NCBI GenBank assembly: GCA_003211335.1
Contig: QCTA01000024.1
Coordinates: 1-14,295, forward strand
Origin: Prochlorococcus sp. AG-670-O11
Lineage (GTDB): Bacteria; Cyanobacteriota; Cyanobacteriia; PCC-6307; Cyanobiaceae
Direction: 5' to 3'
DNA: 14,295 nt
Part shown: piece after piece, positions 1 through 6,804 of the stretch
Layout of the letters: the number at the start of each line of letters is the position of its first letter
Numbering within the stretch: the first letter of the stretch is position 1
Notes under the pieces: generated by a model
Told to the model about the DNA's origin: nothing
Databases searched by the model: none
The model's input: only the letters and a program-made list of their open reading frames with translations
Position numbers and translations under genes: made by a program

Positions 1-22
1 TGTTTATTAATGATTTGTTAAT

Positions 23-229
23 ATGAGCGCATCTAAAAGAGAAGAAGTAAGTTCTCACCTTAGATATATAAGGTTAGAATTAAGGGAGATGCATCAAATG
101 CTTATAAAAGATGATTTATTGCCTGATCTTAGCGAAGCAAAAGAAGTTCATGCACAACTAGATGCTCTTTATGAATTAATAGCTGATAAACGAAAAAAGA
201 AGATTAAGAGTGAATTTGAGAATTTCTAA
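23..229 (+). CDS. Small helical hypothetical protein (68 aa)
   Basis: I do not recognise this protein by name. It is short, charged and predicted to be almost entirely alpha-helical, with no signal peptide or membrane segment, so it is probably cytoplasmic. A pattern of HL-x3-R-x2-L-x2-MH (about residues 12-25) is followed by a loop with a proline and then a second helix ending in a basic DKRKKK patch near residues 55-60. The ATG at 23 has no strong Shine-Dalgarno sequence upstream, which is common in this window. Its central 42 residues align without gaps to the 57-residue ORF at 1509-1682, with 13 identities counted by eye and many conservative changes, so the two are probably distant paralogs. 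It is convergent with the next gene. The function is unknown. Confidence 0.7.
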   Translation: MSASKREEVSSHLRYIRLELREMHQMLIKDDLLPDLSEAKEVHAQLDALYELIADKRKKKIKSEFENF

Positions 230-258
230 TTATTCTCTAGTACTATATTGCAAATTAT

Positions 259-444
259 TTATGAACTAAATTCTATTTTTTTGCGTTTGTCATGCAACAC
301 CTCTAACTTGCTATAAATTTCTTTTATTTGTATTTGTAAGGTATCCGTTGAGCTGATGTTACTTAAAGATTCCATTGCAAGCAAAAGGCTTTCTTTAGCC
401 TCAATCAAATGTCTACATTCTTTACTACCTGCTTCGTATGACAT
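259..444 (-). CDS. Small helical hypothetical protein (61 aa)
   Basis: This is an unrecognised small cytoplasmic-type protein, convergent with the gene at 23-229 and separated from it by 29 bases. It starts at an ATG and has two likely helices joined by a Ser/Thr-rich turn around residues 28-34. It ends in a basic DKRKK patch followed by Glu-Phe. The tail resembles that of the 68-residue neighbour (KRKK followed by EF), and the spacing of HL, two helices and a basic tail is similar. The two may therefore belong to one very small protein family, but the similarity is too weak to be sure by eye. No catalytic motif is visible. Confidence 0.6.
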   Translation of the reverse strand: MSYEAGSKECRHLIEAKESLLLAMESLSNISSTDTLQIQIKEIYSKLEVLHDKRKKIEFSS

Positions 445-482
445 GATTTTAAAATCTTCATTATCATAAATATACTAATAAT

Positions 483-514
483 AGTTCAGTATTGTTTGAT
501 ACTTTTATTGAACT
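483..514. repeat. Imperfect inverted repeat between two divergent small genes
   Basis: AGTTCA at 483-488 is complementary to TGAACT at 509-514. Inside it GTAT (489-492) can pair with ATAC (499-502), leaving a six-base loop and a bulge on the right arm. The element lies in the 144-base gap between the divergent genes at 444 and 589. It could be an operator-like dyad or a weak RNA hairpin. The surrounding sequence is so AT-rich that chance cannot be excluded. Confidence 0.3.
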
Positions 515-588
515 AATACTTATTATTGTCATTTGTAATACAAAAAAGTGTTTATAACTTATTAAGCTAGTGGAAACTAAGTTTTTCT

Positions 589-771
589 ATGAAAGAAAAT
601 TCTAGAGATTATAAATTTTGTATTAATTTAGCAATTGATAATGCTAAGAAAAGAATTAGATTATTAGAAAAAAAAGATCAAGAATGTATATTGGAAGAAT
701 ACAAAGAGTGGATAAAAGAAGGATTTGATTATCAATCTGTCTTATTACTTAGGGAGGATCCGATTATTTAA
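589..771 (+). CDS. Small hypothetical protein (60 aa)
   Basis: This is an unrecognised, highly charged small protein beginning at an ATG. The first 35 residues look like one long amphipathic helix rich in Lys, Asn and Glu. It is followed by an aromatic stretch (EEYKEWIKEGFDYQ, residues 35-48) and a short C-terminal segment. There is no signal peptide or membrane span. Composition matches the neighbouring genes. It is the only plus-strand gene in a roughly 2-kb stretch of minus-strand small genes, and there is a 144-base gap upstream that could hold its promoter. The function is unknown. The ORF is short, but its codon pattern and ATG start make it plausible. Confidence 0.5.
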   Translation: MKENSRDYKFCINLAIDNAKKRIRLLEKKDQECILEEYKEWIKEGFDYQSVLLLREDPII

Positions 772-796
772 AAATTAATTTTTGATATTAATCGAT

Positions 797-892
797 TTAT
801 TCTTTTGCTTTAGAAGTTACTTTAAATAAAAAATATAGACTCAGAACGAAAATACTTATAAGTATTATTGTTAAAGATGAAAAGTTATACAT
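797..892 (-). CDS. Putative 31-aa single-pass membrane protein
   Basis: An ATG at 890-892 on the minus strand opens a 31-codon frame ending in TAA at 797-799. The product has a short polar N-terminus, a hydrophobic span of about 18 residues (roughly 8-23) and a basic tail ending VTSKAKE. That layout is typical of small thylakoid or plasma-membrane subunits. I do not recognise it as a known photosystem or cytochrome subunit. No clear ribosome binding site is seen and AT-rich DNA readily yields short hydrophobic frames. If it is not real, 772-969 holds nothing else I can identify. Confidence 0.33.
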   Translation of the reverse strand: MYNFSSLTIILISIFVLSLYFLFKVTSKAKE

Positions 893-969
893 TAGCTAAT
901 AATTTCTATAGAAAAATTTTAGTTTATTTTGATAATTTTAACAAAATTTTGATTTGTAATTATTTACTA

Positions 970-1095
970 TTAATTATTATTTATTAGTAAATTAATAAAC
1001 TTAGTAAATTCTTTCTTTTCTAAACTTATTTTTCTAGAATTATTTTTTAATTTGTTAAATATTAATTCCATTAAGTATTCTTTCTTATTAGTCAT
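970..1095 (-). CDS. Putative 41-aa hypothetical protein
   Basis: A minus-strand ATG at 1093-1095 opens a 41-codon frame ending at 970. The product is Lys/Asn-rich and helical (it starts MTNKKEYLMEL) with no motif I recognise. It begins nine bases after the stop of the lipoprotein gene at 1105-1455 on the same strand, so it could be co-transcribed with it. The composition is what AT-rich intergenic DNA would give by chance, so support is limited. Confidence 0.3.
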   Translation of the reverse strand: MTNKKEYLMELIFNKLKNNSRKISLEKKEFTKFINLLINNN

Positions 1096-1104
1096 GACTT
1101 TTAA

Positions 1105-1455
1105 CTATTTCTCTAATAAATAAATTTTCTCTTCACCTACCTTATCAGGAGTTGTTATTTTACAACCTTTGTCTTTTTCCATATCGCAATCTTTATTCGC
1201 AGGAAATGATTTCCAGGTACATATTTTTTCTTCTGAATATTCTTCAGTAATAATCCATCCATCATTGAGATATTCAGAAATTCCTTCTTCTCCACAGGAG
1301 AATCTTACTTCCATCTTGTTTTTTGTTATATTAGATTCCTGACTTGTCTGGTCTTTAGAATCTTTTATTAATACCTCATTATTAACTTTTGATTTACAAG
1401 ATGTTAAAAGAATTAAAAGTAAAAATAATTGAGTAAATTTTATAGACTTTTTCAT
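1105..1455 (-). CDS. Predicted lipoprotein with four mature cysteines (116 aa)
   Basis: The N-terminus is a clear lipoprotein signal: a Lys-rich start, a run of Leu/Ile/Phe (residues 9-17) and a lipobox LTSC with the lipidated cysteine at residue 20. The mature part begins with a hydrophilic linker rich in Ser, Lys and Asp (about 21-48). A compact domain follows that contains Cys54, Cys79, Cys90 and Cys98, enough for two disulfide bonds in the periplasm, and Trp67 and Trp81 could form a core. No enzyme motif is visible and I do not recognise the family. The start is an ATG at 1453-1455. A 57-aa ORF lies upstream on the same strand and a 41-aa ORF downstream. The likely location is the periplasmic side of a membrane. 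Lipidation is a confident prediction, but the function is unknown. Confidence 0.75.
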   Translation of the reverse strand: MKKSIKFTQLFLLLILLTSCKSKVNNEVLIKDSKDQTSQESNITKNKMEVRFSCGEEGISEYLNDGWIITEEYSEEKICTWKSFPANKDCDMEKDKGCKITTPDKVGEEKIYLLEK

Positions 1456-1508
1456 TTTATTTAATTTTCATTGGACTTATGTTTTTAGTTCTTTCTAATT
1501 ATAGTTTA

Positions 1509-1682
1509 TTATGATTTTATTACTTTCAACAACTGATCCATTTTATAAATTAGAGTTTTAACCTCATCTGGTTGTGGTATTAATAACTCTTCAGTAACGG
1601 CAAGATGCATTTTTTTTAAATCTTTTCTAAGATCTTTTAAATGCATTTTTACATTTTCTTTTTTTTGTCTAATATCAGTCAT
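1509..1682 (-). CDS. Small helical hypothetical protein (57 aa), relative of the gene at 23-229
   Basis: A minus-strand ATG at 1680-1682 opens a 57-codon frame ending in TAA at 1509-1511. The product starts MTDIRQKKEN and is helical and charged, with HL-x3-R-x2-L-x2-MH near residues 14-26, a proline-containing turn (IPQP, 35-38) and a second helix to the end. From HL onward it aligns without gaps over 42 residues to the 68-residue protein at 23-229, with 13 identities counted by eye and conservation of the MH pair, the turn proline and the final D-x-L-x3-I. That shared pattern is the main reason to accept such a short ORF. It fills an otherwise empty 330-base gap between 1455 and 1786. The function is unknown. 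Confidence 0.55.
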   Translation of the reverse strand: MTDIRQKKENVKMHLKDLRKDLKKMHLAVTEELLIPQPDEVKTLIYKMDQLLKVIKS

Positions 1683-1785
1683 AGAATCTATAATTTAAAA
1701 ATAAAATAAAATTAAATTAAATTTATTTTACTTTATATAAATAAATTCAGTTTTTAATCCTTTTATTTGGAAATAAATAATTAGG

Positions 1786-2223
1786 TTAGTTTTCGAGATT
1801 TTTAATTTCATATATCTCTTCTCCCCCATTACAAAAATTAGTTGATAACATTCTTAATTGTTTTCTATTTATATTACTTAGATTTTTATTAGCAAAAATA
1901 TATTTTTTAGCATTATATTCACAATCTAATCTATTTTTAGAGTACTTAACAACTGGATAGAAATAAGTAAGACCAGCCATAACGAAAAAAAATACAATTA
2001 TTAACTTCTTCTCTTTTTTGAGTAACCCTGTGAATATTTTCTTTGACTTTAAAACTTTAATTAACCATTTATCTGGTAATCCAATTTGAACAAATAATAA
2101 TTCGACCCACCAAGGAAGAGATTTATCTTTTTTATTATTTGAATTTGTTGAAGCTTTTAATTTTTTAGTTTCAAAGGTTGGATTTTTTATATCTTGTGCC
2201 TTTCTTGAATCTTTTTTCTCCAT
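1786..2223 (-). CDS. Hypothetical single-pass membrane protein (145 aa)
   Basis: This is an unrecognised protein with a distinctive layout. Residues 1-35 are very basic and probably disordered. A WWVELLFVQIGLP segment at 38-50 is amphipathic and looks like a membrane-surface helix. A Lys-rich stretch (52-73) leads into one hydrophobic span at about 73-91. The C-terminal domain of about 54 residues carries Cys101 and Cys131, which could form a disulfide if it faces the periplasm or thylakoid lumen. By the positive-inside rule the basic N-terminus should be cytoplasmic, which agrees with that orientation. The start is an ATG with no alternative nearby. It is divergent from the gene at 2352, with a 128-base AT-rich gap between them. 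No known domain is apparent. Confidence 0.7.
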   Translation of the reverse strand: MEKKDSRKAQDIKNPTFETKKLKASTNSNNKKDKSLPWWVELLFVQIGLPDKWLIKVLKSKKIFTGLLKKEKKLIIVFFFVMAGLTYFYPVVKYSKNRLDCEYNAKKYIFANKNLSNINRKQLRMLSTNFCNGGEEIYEIKNLEN

Positions 2224-2351
2224 ATCATCAAATAGCTTATTTGGAATATACTTGTTTTATTTTGATTTGAAAACTATATTTTTAATTTTTAAGTTTTAAT
2301 TTGATTTATACATGATTTTGATTATTGTAAATTAAAACATGTAAATCCATA

Positions 2352-2621
2352 ATGCCTAAAAAAAGGAGAAAGTTAAATAAAGATTTCGAAAAACAAATAT
2401 ATACTTCAAAAAAGAATGTGGAATTAGTTTTGGCTAAAATTTATGATATTGATGATGAGGATATACAAAAAGAATATATGAACGCCTTTAATGAGGTAGT
2501 TTATACTTATGATCAATTAAAAAATGACTATGAAATAATTGGCTTTAATGATAATTCTGATAATTTAATTAATGCCTACAATAAAGCTTTTTCACTTTTT
2601 GAATCAGAGTTTGAAATATAA
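2352..2621 (+). CDS. Hypothetical acidic helical protein (89 aa)
   Basis: I do not recognise this protein. It begins with a strongly basic stretch (PKKRRKLNK, residues 2-10) and continues as an acidic, helical chain rich in Asp, Glu, Asn and Tyr (about 20-89). No membrane span, signal peptide or catalytic motif is visible. The contrast between a basic head and an acidic body is compatible with nucleic-acid or protein binding, but that is only a possibility. The ATG start is preceded by an A-rich leader without a clear ribosome binding site. It is convergent with the small exported-protein gene at 2629-2835, with seven bases between the two stops. Confidence 0.65.
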   Translation: MPKKRRKLNKDFEKQIYTSKKNVELVLAKIYDIDDEDIQKEYMNAFNEVVYTYDQLKNDYEIIGFNDNSDNLINAYNKAFSLFESEFEI

Positions 2622-2628
2622 AACAGAT

Positions 2629-2835
2629 TTATTTCTCAAATGGTATAACAGGAATTTCAATTTTATTCCCCTGTAATAAATTTAACTTTTTAATTTTTAG
2701 CTTTTTCATACATATAGTTTTTCTTGATTCCTTTTCACAAATTTTTTTTATTCGATAGTCAGAAAGAGAATAAGCGCTATTCTCAAATAAAAATAAAACT
2801 AATGCAAATAAAAGAGGATTATAAAATTTTTTCAT
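2629..2835 (-). CDS. Small exported protein with two cysteines (68 aa)
   Basis: The N-terminus is a standard Sec signal peptide: a Lys-Lys start, a hydrophobic core at residues 8-17 and a likely cleavage site after Ala-Tyr-Ser (21-23). The mature peptide would be about 45 residues, basic, with Cys33 and Cys42 nine residues apart, which fits one disulfide loop. It ends in a hydrophobic, proline-containing tail (IPVIPFEK). The expected location is the periplasm or thylakoid lumen. I do not recognise the family. The gene lies just downstream of the DUF2103 gene on the same strand (42-base gap), so they may share a transcript, although there is no evident functional link. Confidence 0.65.
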   Translation of the reverse strand: MKKFYNPLLFALVLFLFENSAYSLSDYRIKKICEKESRKTICMKKLKIKKLNLLQGNKIEIPVIPFEK

Positions 2836-2877
2836 TAATTCTATTATTTTAAGGAAGATTAAATATTATTTTTAACA

Positions 2878-3156
2878 TTAACCATATTTACAAATATCTA
2901 ATAGTTTTATTAATTCATCTTTACTTAAGTCTGTTGAAATAAAAACTTCTTGAGCTGTTTTCCCCTTTCTTGCAATTGCTTTATAACCGTTAATTGTTTT
3001 TACAGAAACTCTTATAACTAAGTTAGAAGATCTTCCTTTTACTCTCGATATTATTGCTGGAGTTACAGTTTTAATTCTTATGTTTAATGCTAGTTTTTTA
3101 AGAATTGGAATCAATCCTTCTATATGAGTACTATGATTTAAAACAACTCTTCCCAA
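2878..3156 (-). CDS. DUF2103 family protein, predicted metal-binding (92 aa)
   Basis: The sequence matches what I know of the DUF2103 family of cyanobacteria and some other prokaryotes. It opens with a GRVVLNHSTHIEGLI signature (residues 2-16, with His8 and His11), has a conserved TPAIISRVKGR core (32-42) and a C-terminal ARKGKTAQEVFI motif (62-73). The family is annotated as predicted metal-binding, presumably through the histidines, but no biochemical role is established. The start is TTG at 3154-3156: an in-frame stop lies 15 bases upstream, no ATG is available, and a GAGAG ribosome binding site (minus strand, 3163-3167) sits six bases before it. The full conserved domain is present, so the gene looks intact. 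It is divergent from petN. Confidence 0.85.
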   Translation of the reverse strand: MGRVVLNHSTHIEGLIPILKKLALNIRIKTVTPAIISRVKGRSSNLVIRVSVKTINGYKAIARKGKTAQEVFISTDLSKDELIKLLDICKYG

Positions 3157-3162
3157 GGTGGT

Positions 3163-3167
3163 CTCTC
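3163..3167 (-). promoter_or_regulatory. Ribosome binding site supporting the TTG start of the DUF2103 gene
   Basis: The minus strand reads GAGAG here, six bases before the TTG at 3154-3156. It is one of the few Shine-Dalgarno-like sequences in the window. Together with the upstream in-frame TAA it fixes the non-ATG start. Confidence 0.55.
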
Positions 3168-3285
3168 TTTATAAACATTGTATTTAATAGAATAGACTTC
3201 TGAGAAATGAATTTTTATTTTAAAAAACTGTAGATTTATAAACTAAATTTAGTAGTTCTGTTATATTTATCTTACTAATTAAAAA

Positions 3286-3390
3286 ATGATGATCTTTCAA
3301 ATAGGTTGGGCTGCTTTAGCCGCAATTTTTACTTTTTCAATTGCTATGGTTGTTTGGGGCAGAAATGGTGATGGTTCTATTGATATATGA
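3286..3390 (+). CDS. petN: Cytochrome b6f complex subunit 8 (PetN)
   Basis: PetN is a single-span subunit of the cytochrome b6f complex, which passes electrons from plastoquinol to plastocyanin in the thylakoid membrane. The 33-34 residue product reads [18 protein letters not shown] followed by [14 protein letters not shown]. The GWAAL start, the FTFS core and the VVWGR exit from the membrane are the family signature. Two ATGs are adjacent (3286 and 3289); the second gives the usual 33-residue form. The gene stands alone on the plus strand, about 130 bases from the divergent DUF2103 gene, so its promoter must lie in that gap. Its 3' end overlaps another small ORF (3371-3529) in a different frame. 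Recognition is firm despite the small size. Confidence 0.93.
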
Positions 3391-3529
3391 TTTCCAATTA
3401 TTTAACTATGAAGAATATTTAAATAAATTTCTTATTTTTGCCTCTTTTACTTTACTAAGTCTTATTACTATTGCAGTAATCTATATTTCTTATATTTCTT
3501 GGAAAGATAAGAGAAGAATTGATAATTAA
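3371..3529 (+). CDS. Small membrane protein overlapping petN (about 52 aa)
   Basis: This frame continues past the petN stop and encodes a short N-terminus ([14 protein letters not shown]), one strong membrane span of about 24 residues rich in Ile, Leu and Ser, and a basic tail ([10 protein letters not shown]). The start is uncertain. ATG at 3371 overlaps petN by 20 bases, TTG at 3380 would give 49 residues, and a frame open from 3341 overlaps further. The clean hydrophobic span with a basic end supports a real thylakoid or plasma-membrane protein. The overlap suggests co-expression with petN by translational coupling. I do not recognise it as a known b6f subunit. It is followed by the end of psb29 on the other strand, 12 bases away. 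Confidence 0.6.
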
Positions 3530-3541
3530 ATTTTCTATTTT

Positions 3542-4138
3542 CTATTTTCTATTTTTTATTTTGGTTTCTTGAAGAAGTTCTTTTGCTTGTTCCATTTTTA
3601 TGATGCTGCTCTTATAAATCCCAATATCCTTTTCAGCTTTATTAACTGATAAATTTAATTTATTTACGATTTCTGAAATGGTTTTATTTTTTTCAGAATC
3701 CTTAATTTCCTTGAAATTAGATGCATTAGAGATAATTGAATAAATACCTAAGTTTAATATCCTTGAGCAGTATAGATTAGAAGCAGACTTTTCTTTTAAT
3801 AGATTAGAAATTTCTTTTAAAGATTTTTCTTTGTAATCTAAAAGAGTTTTCTTCGAAATTTCTTTTATTTTTTTTGGTTCAAAATTTGAGGAATTACATA
3901 ATGATTCAAAAAGAAGTACTAAATGTTCCTCTGGCTTATATCCTTTAGTTAATTCTTTAAATGTTTCGGTAAGACCAACACAAAACAAATCATCTTGCCT
4001 AAATTCATTTTGATGATTTAAAAGATTTAGTTCAACAAGCATTTCATCAACTATCCTTTTATATAAGCCTGGAATTACGTAAGGGAATTGTTCATGAAAT
4101 AACTTTTTGCTATCTGAGACAGTCAATTTTTCTTTCAA
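3542..4138 (-). CDS. thf1: Psb29/Thf1 (thylakoid formation 1) protein
   Basis: Psb29/Thf1 co-purifies with photosystem II and, in Synechocystis and plants, is needed for normal accumulation of thylakoid FtsH complexes that replace damaged D1. The conserved N-terminal domain is clear: TVSDSKKLF (residues 6-14), YKRIVDEMLVELNLL (26-40), and FxVGLTETFKELTKGY (52-67). A Lys/Glu-rich coiled-coil C-terminus (about 163-195) follows. The frame stays open to a TTG at 4183, but that extension is not family-like and would run into the clpP promoter. TTG at 4136-4138 gives a product starting MKEKLTVSDSKK, 198 residues, which matches the usual N-terminus; TTG at 4126 is a further possibility. The gene is divergent from clpP and lies close to ftsH, which fits the known partnership. 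Confidence 0.9.
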   Translation of the reverse strand: MKEKLTVSDSKKLFHEQFPYVIPGLYKRIVDEMLVELNLLNHQNEFRQDDLFCVGLTETFKELTKGYKPEEHLVLLFESLCNSSNFEPKKIKEISKKTLLDYKEKSLKEISNLLKEKSASNLYCSRILNLGIYSIISNASNFKEIKDSEKNKTISEIVNKLNLSVNKAEKDIGIYKSSIIKMEQAKELLQETKIKNRK

Positions 4139-4174
4139 TTTTTTATATGTAAACCTTAATAACCATAGCGTATG

Positions 4175-4200
4175 TTGACTCAATTTCGCTAAGATATAAT
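4175..4200 (+). promoter_or_regulatory. Candidate clpP promoter
   Basis: A perfect -10 box TATAAT lies at 4195-4200, and transcription starting about seven bases later would leave a leader of roughly 12-14 bases before the clpP ATG. TTGACT at 4175-4180 resembles a -35 box, but the 14-base spacing is short, so the -10 box may work with a weaker upstream element. The site lies in the short gap between clpP and the divergent psb29. Confidence 0.5.
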
Positions 4201-4219
4201 TAAGAAGATAAATATTATT

Positions 4220-4810
4220 ATGATCCCTCTAGTTTTAGAAGAATCCGGTGGAAGTGAAAGAGTATTTGATATATACTCAAGACTTTTAAGAGAGAGGATT
4301 ATATTCTTAGGCGAACAAGTCACAAGCGATACTGCAAATAGAATTGTTGCCCAATTACTTTTTCTTGAGGCTGAAGATCCTGAAAAAGATATTTATATGT
4401 ACATAAATTCCCCTGGAGGGTCTGTTTACGATGGTTTAGGTATTTTTGATACTATGCAACATGTGAAGCCTGACATACATACTGTTTGTGTTGGACTGGC
4501 TGCGAGTATGGGAGCTTTTTTACTAGCTGCTGGTACTAAAGGTAAAAGAAGTAGTTTAAGACATTCAAGAATTATGATTCATCAACCACTTGGAGGTGCA
4601 AGAGGACAAGCCAGCGATATAAGAATTCAAGCTGATGAAATTCTATATTTAAAAGAACGTTTAAATACTGAATTATCGGAAAGAACTGGCAAAGAACTTG
4701 AAACTATAAAGGAAGATACTGATAGGGATTTTTATATGTCTCCCCAAGAGGCCGTAAATTACGGTTTAATAGATTTAGTTTTAGATAAAAAACCAATTAA
4801 AAACACTTAA
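4220..4810 (+). CDS. clpP: ATP-dependent Clp protease proteolytic subunit ClpP
   Basis: This is a serine peptidase of family S14 that forms the barrel-shaped proteolytic core and works with ClpX or ClpC to degrade unfolded or tagged cytoplasmic proteins. At 196 residues it is the normal length. The catalytic triad is intact: Ser96 in GLAASMGAF, His121 in RIMIHQP, and Asp170 in the TDRDFYMSP segment. The handle-region sequence INSPGGSV (62-69) is also present. It is therefore an active ClpP and not the inactive ClpR paralog. Cyanobacteria carry several ClpP paralogs, and I cannot assign the number safely by eye. The ATG at 4220 gives the typical [22 protein letters not shown]-terminus. Its stop overlaps the stop of ftsH on the other strand. 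Confidence 0.95.
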   Translation: MIPLVLEESGGSERVFDIYSRLLRERIIFLGEQVTSDTANRIVAQLLFLEAEDPEKDIYMYINSPGGSVYDGLGIFDTMQHVKPDIHTVCVGLAASMGAFLLAAGTKGKRSSLRHSRIMIHQPLGGARGQASDIRIQADEILYLKERLNTELSERTGKELETIKEDTDRDFYMSPQEAVNYGLIDLVLDKKPIKNT

Positions 4811-6720
4811 CTTAGTACTTGTGGTGTTCTCTCTTTTTCAGGGATTTTAGTAAATTCAGAAAGGATATTTACAAACTCTTCGCCATCTAAAGTTTCTTTT
4901 TCTATTAAAAGATCTACTAGTTTATCCATTGCCTCCCTATTTTTACTAATTATCTCATAGGTTTCCTTATAGCAATCTTTAACCATAACTCTTACACTTT
5001 CATCAATTTGTTTAGAGATTGAGTCAGAAACTTCGCTTCTAGTCATTAAATCTCTCCCAACAAAAACTTCTTGATTTCCACTTTCGAGAGCAATTGGGCC
5101 CAGATCGCTCATCCCAAACCTTGTAACCATTTGTCTTGCCATTGAAGCTACTTGTTGGAAATCTCCCCCTGCTCCGGTAGTTATTTCACCTCTGCCAAAA
5201 ACAACATCCTCAGCCGCTCTTCCTCCAAGAGCACCCATTATTCTTGCTTTTAAATTTGCTCTACTTATAAGAGATTGATCATCATCAGGAGTAAACCATG
5301 TAAGCCCTTTTGCTTGACCTCTTGGAATGACAGTTACTTTCTGGACAGGATCATGAGCTTTTATGAGAGTACCTATAATTGCATGTCCTACTTCATGATA
5401 GGCAATTAATCTCTTACTCCTCCCATCTGTAAGAGGAGACCCTTCCATTCCTGCAACAATTCTATCCACTGAATCATCTATTTCTAAAATACTTATTGAT
5501 GATTTTCTTCTTCTTGCTGTTAAAATTGCAGCTTCATTTAAAAGATTTGCTAAATCAGCACCAGTAAAACCTGGTGTTCTTCTTGCAATACTTTCTAAAG
5601 TTAAATCTTCTTGAAGAGTTTTATTTTTTGAGTGAACTTCAAGAATTGAGAGTCTCCCCTTGATGTCAGGAGCATCAACTGTGACTTGTCTATCGAATCT
5701 CCCTGGCCTCATTAAAGCAGAATCTAAAACATCTGGACGGTTAGTAGCAGCAATAATGATAATCCCGCTATTCCCCTCAAAACCATCCATTTCCGTTAAT
5801 AGTTGGTTAAGAGTTTGTTCTCTTTCATCATTACCTCCACCGATGCCAGCACCTCTTTGTCTCCCAACTGCATCGATTTCGTCTATGAAAATTAAGCATG
5901 GACTATTCTCTTTAGCTTTTTTGAAAAGGTCTCTAACCCTACTAGCTCCGACTCCAACAAACATTTCAACAAATTCTGAGCCTGCTAGAGAAAAGAATGG
6001 AACACCAGCTTCACCAGCGATTGCTTTTGCTAAGAGTGTTTTACCAGTTCCAGGAGGCCCAACTAGTAAAACTCCTTTGGGAATACGTGCTCCTACAGAG
6101 GTGAATTTTTCTGGTTTTTTTAAAAACGTGACGACTTCTTCTAAGTCTTCTTTTGCTTCATTAACTCCTGCAACATCGTCAAATACAACACCAGTATTAG
6201 CATCCATAGCAAATCTAGCTTTTGATTTCCCAAACTGCATAGCCTGTCCAGGTCCTCCAGGCATTCCATTTGACCTTCTAGCTAAAAGAATTAACCCTCC
6301 TATTAAAATTGCAGGGAATAGAAGATTACCTAAAATACCTAAGGCTGGTGGCGAACTTTTGACAGGATGAACATCAAAACTTATCCCTTCATTTTTAAGA
6401 TTACTTATTAATTCTGGAGTTAAACCCGGCAAATCAACTCTTAATCTTTGTACTTTATTATCCAAATCTGAATCTACAGTTTCAACAACAGCGTTTCTAC
6501 CTCCATCAAAAATATCAACAGAAGTAACTCGTCCTGATTTTATGTAGTCTAAAAATCTTCCGTAACTAACTCTTGCTACCGCAGTATTCTTGGGGGCTAT
6601 TGTAGTACCATTAGATTTTAATGAATCAACATTACTCGTTGAAAGAAATTGGTATGAAAGAGCAATAACCAAAATTATAGGGAGTGCCCATAAGATTATT
6701 GTTTTTAATTTTTGATTCAT
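4807..6720 (-). CDS. ftsH: ATP-dependent zinc metalloprotease FtsH
   Basis: FtsH is a membrane-anchored hexameric AAA+ protease. In cyanobacteria the thylakoid forms extract and degrade damaged D1 and other membrane proteins. The 637-residue chain has the full plan: a first membrane span (about 8-25), a lumenal or periplasmic domain, a second span (about 126-147), Walker A GPPGTGKT at 221-228, Walker B LIFIDEID at 276-283, an arginine-finger region ATNRP to GRFDR (325-344), zinc motif HEVGH at 442-446 and third ligand Asp520. The sequence resembles the Synechocystis FtsH2/FtsH3 group, but the exact paralog is not certain. The start is an ATG at 6718-6720. The stop shares TTAA with clpP. It is divergent from sipA and close to psb29, which suggests a photosystem repair role. 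Confidence 0.97.
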   Translation of the reverse strand: MNQKLKTIILWALPIILVIALSYQFLSTSNVDSLKSNGTTIAPKNTAVARVSYGRFLDYIKSGRVTSVDIFDGGRNAVVETVDSDLDNKVQRLRVDLPGLTPELISNLKNEGISFDVHPVKSSPPALGILGNLLFPAILIGGLILLARRSNGMPGGPGQAMQFGKSKARFAMDANTGVVFDDVAGVNEAKEDLEEVVTFLKKPEKFTSVGARIPKGVLLVGPPGTGKTLLAKAIAGEAGVPFFSLAGSEFVEMFVGVGASRVRDLFKKAKENSPCLIFIDEIDAVGRQRGAGIGGGNDEREQTLNQLLTEMDGFEGNSGIIIIAATNRPDVLDSALMRPGRFDRQVTVDAPDIKGRLSILEVHSKNKTLQEDLTLESIARRTPGFTGADLANLLNEAAILTARRRKSSISILEIDDSVDRIVAGMEGSPLTDGRSKRLIAYHEVGHAIIGTLIKAHDPVQKVTVIPRGQAKGLTWFTPDDDQSLISRANLKARIMGALGGRAAEDVVFGRGEITTGAGGDFQQVASMARQMVTRFGMSDLGPIALESGNQEVFVGRDLMTRSEVSDSISKQIDESVRVMVKDCYKETYEIISKNREAMDKLVDLLIEKETLDGEEFVNILSEFTKIPEKERTPQVLS

Positions 6721-6732
6721 TAATTTATTTCA

Positions 6733-6761
6733 AATATAAATTTTGCCAATTCTAGAATGAA
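6733..6761 (-). promoter_or_regulatory. Candidate ftsH promoter
   Basis: On the minus strand, TTCATT (6761-6756) and TATATT (6738-6733) are 17 bases apart and lie just upstream of the ftsH ATG. The -10 box is good and the -35 box is weak. The short leader (about 6-8 bases) makes the assignment uncertain. The -35 box overlaps the palindrome at 6749-6758. Confidence 0.3.
6749..6758. promoter_or_regulatory. Palindromic candidate operator in the ftsH-sipA intergenic region
   Basis: ATTCTAGAAT is a perfect 10-base palindrome in the 113-base gap between the divergent ftsH and sipA genes. It overlaps the candidate ftsH -35 region and lies 16 bases upstream of the sipA -35 box, a position where a regulator could affect both genes. 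It is short and AT-rich, so chance occurrence is possible. Confidence 0.3.
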
Positions 6762-6774
6762 TCGGTGCATTTCG

Positions 6775-6804
6775 TTGATATTTTTCTTACTTAGTTTTTA
6801 TAGT
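6775..6804 (+). promoter_or_regulatory. Candidate sigma70-type promoter of sipA
   Basis: TTGATA (6775-6780) and TATAGT (6799-6804) are separated by 18 bases. Each differs from the consensus at one position. Transcription would start near 6811, giving a leader of about 23 bases before the sipA ATG at 6834. This is the best-formed promoter I see in the window. Confidence 0.55.

Noticed and set aside
1683..1785. AT-only repetitive stretch as a possible origin or regulatory repeat
   Set aside because: It consists of loosely repeated AAAT and TTTA words without a defined unit, DnaA boxes or GC stems; low-complexity intergenic DNA explains it.
1..2870. Genomic island or prophage remnant
   Set aside because: Small unknown genes are dense, but there is no integrase, transposase, tRNA, attachment repeat or phage structural gene, and base composition does not differ visibly from the core genes.
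4146..4153. TTTACATA on the minus strand, resembling half of an HLR1 (RpaB) site
   Set aside because: Only one half-site is present, with no second copy at the expected spacing, and the motif is frequent by chance in AT-rich DNA.
4139..4183. N-terminal extension of Psb29 to a TTG at 4183
   Set aside because: The added residues are not family-like, start with another TTG and would overlap the clpP promoter elements; the TTG at 4138 reproduces the usual N-terminus.
5660..6370. Long open frame on the plus strand within ftsH (236 codons)
   Set aside because: It lies entirely antisense to a full, motif-complete FtsH. Its protein is rich in Ser, Pro and Ala, as expected from the complement of conserved AAA+ codons, and it has no recognisable domain.
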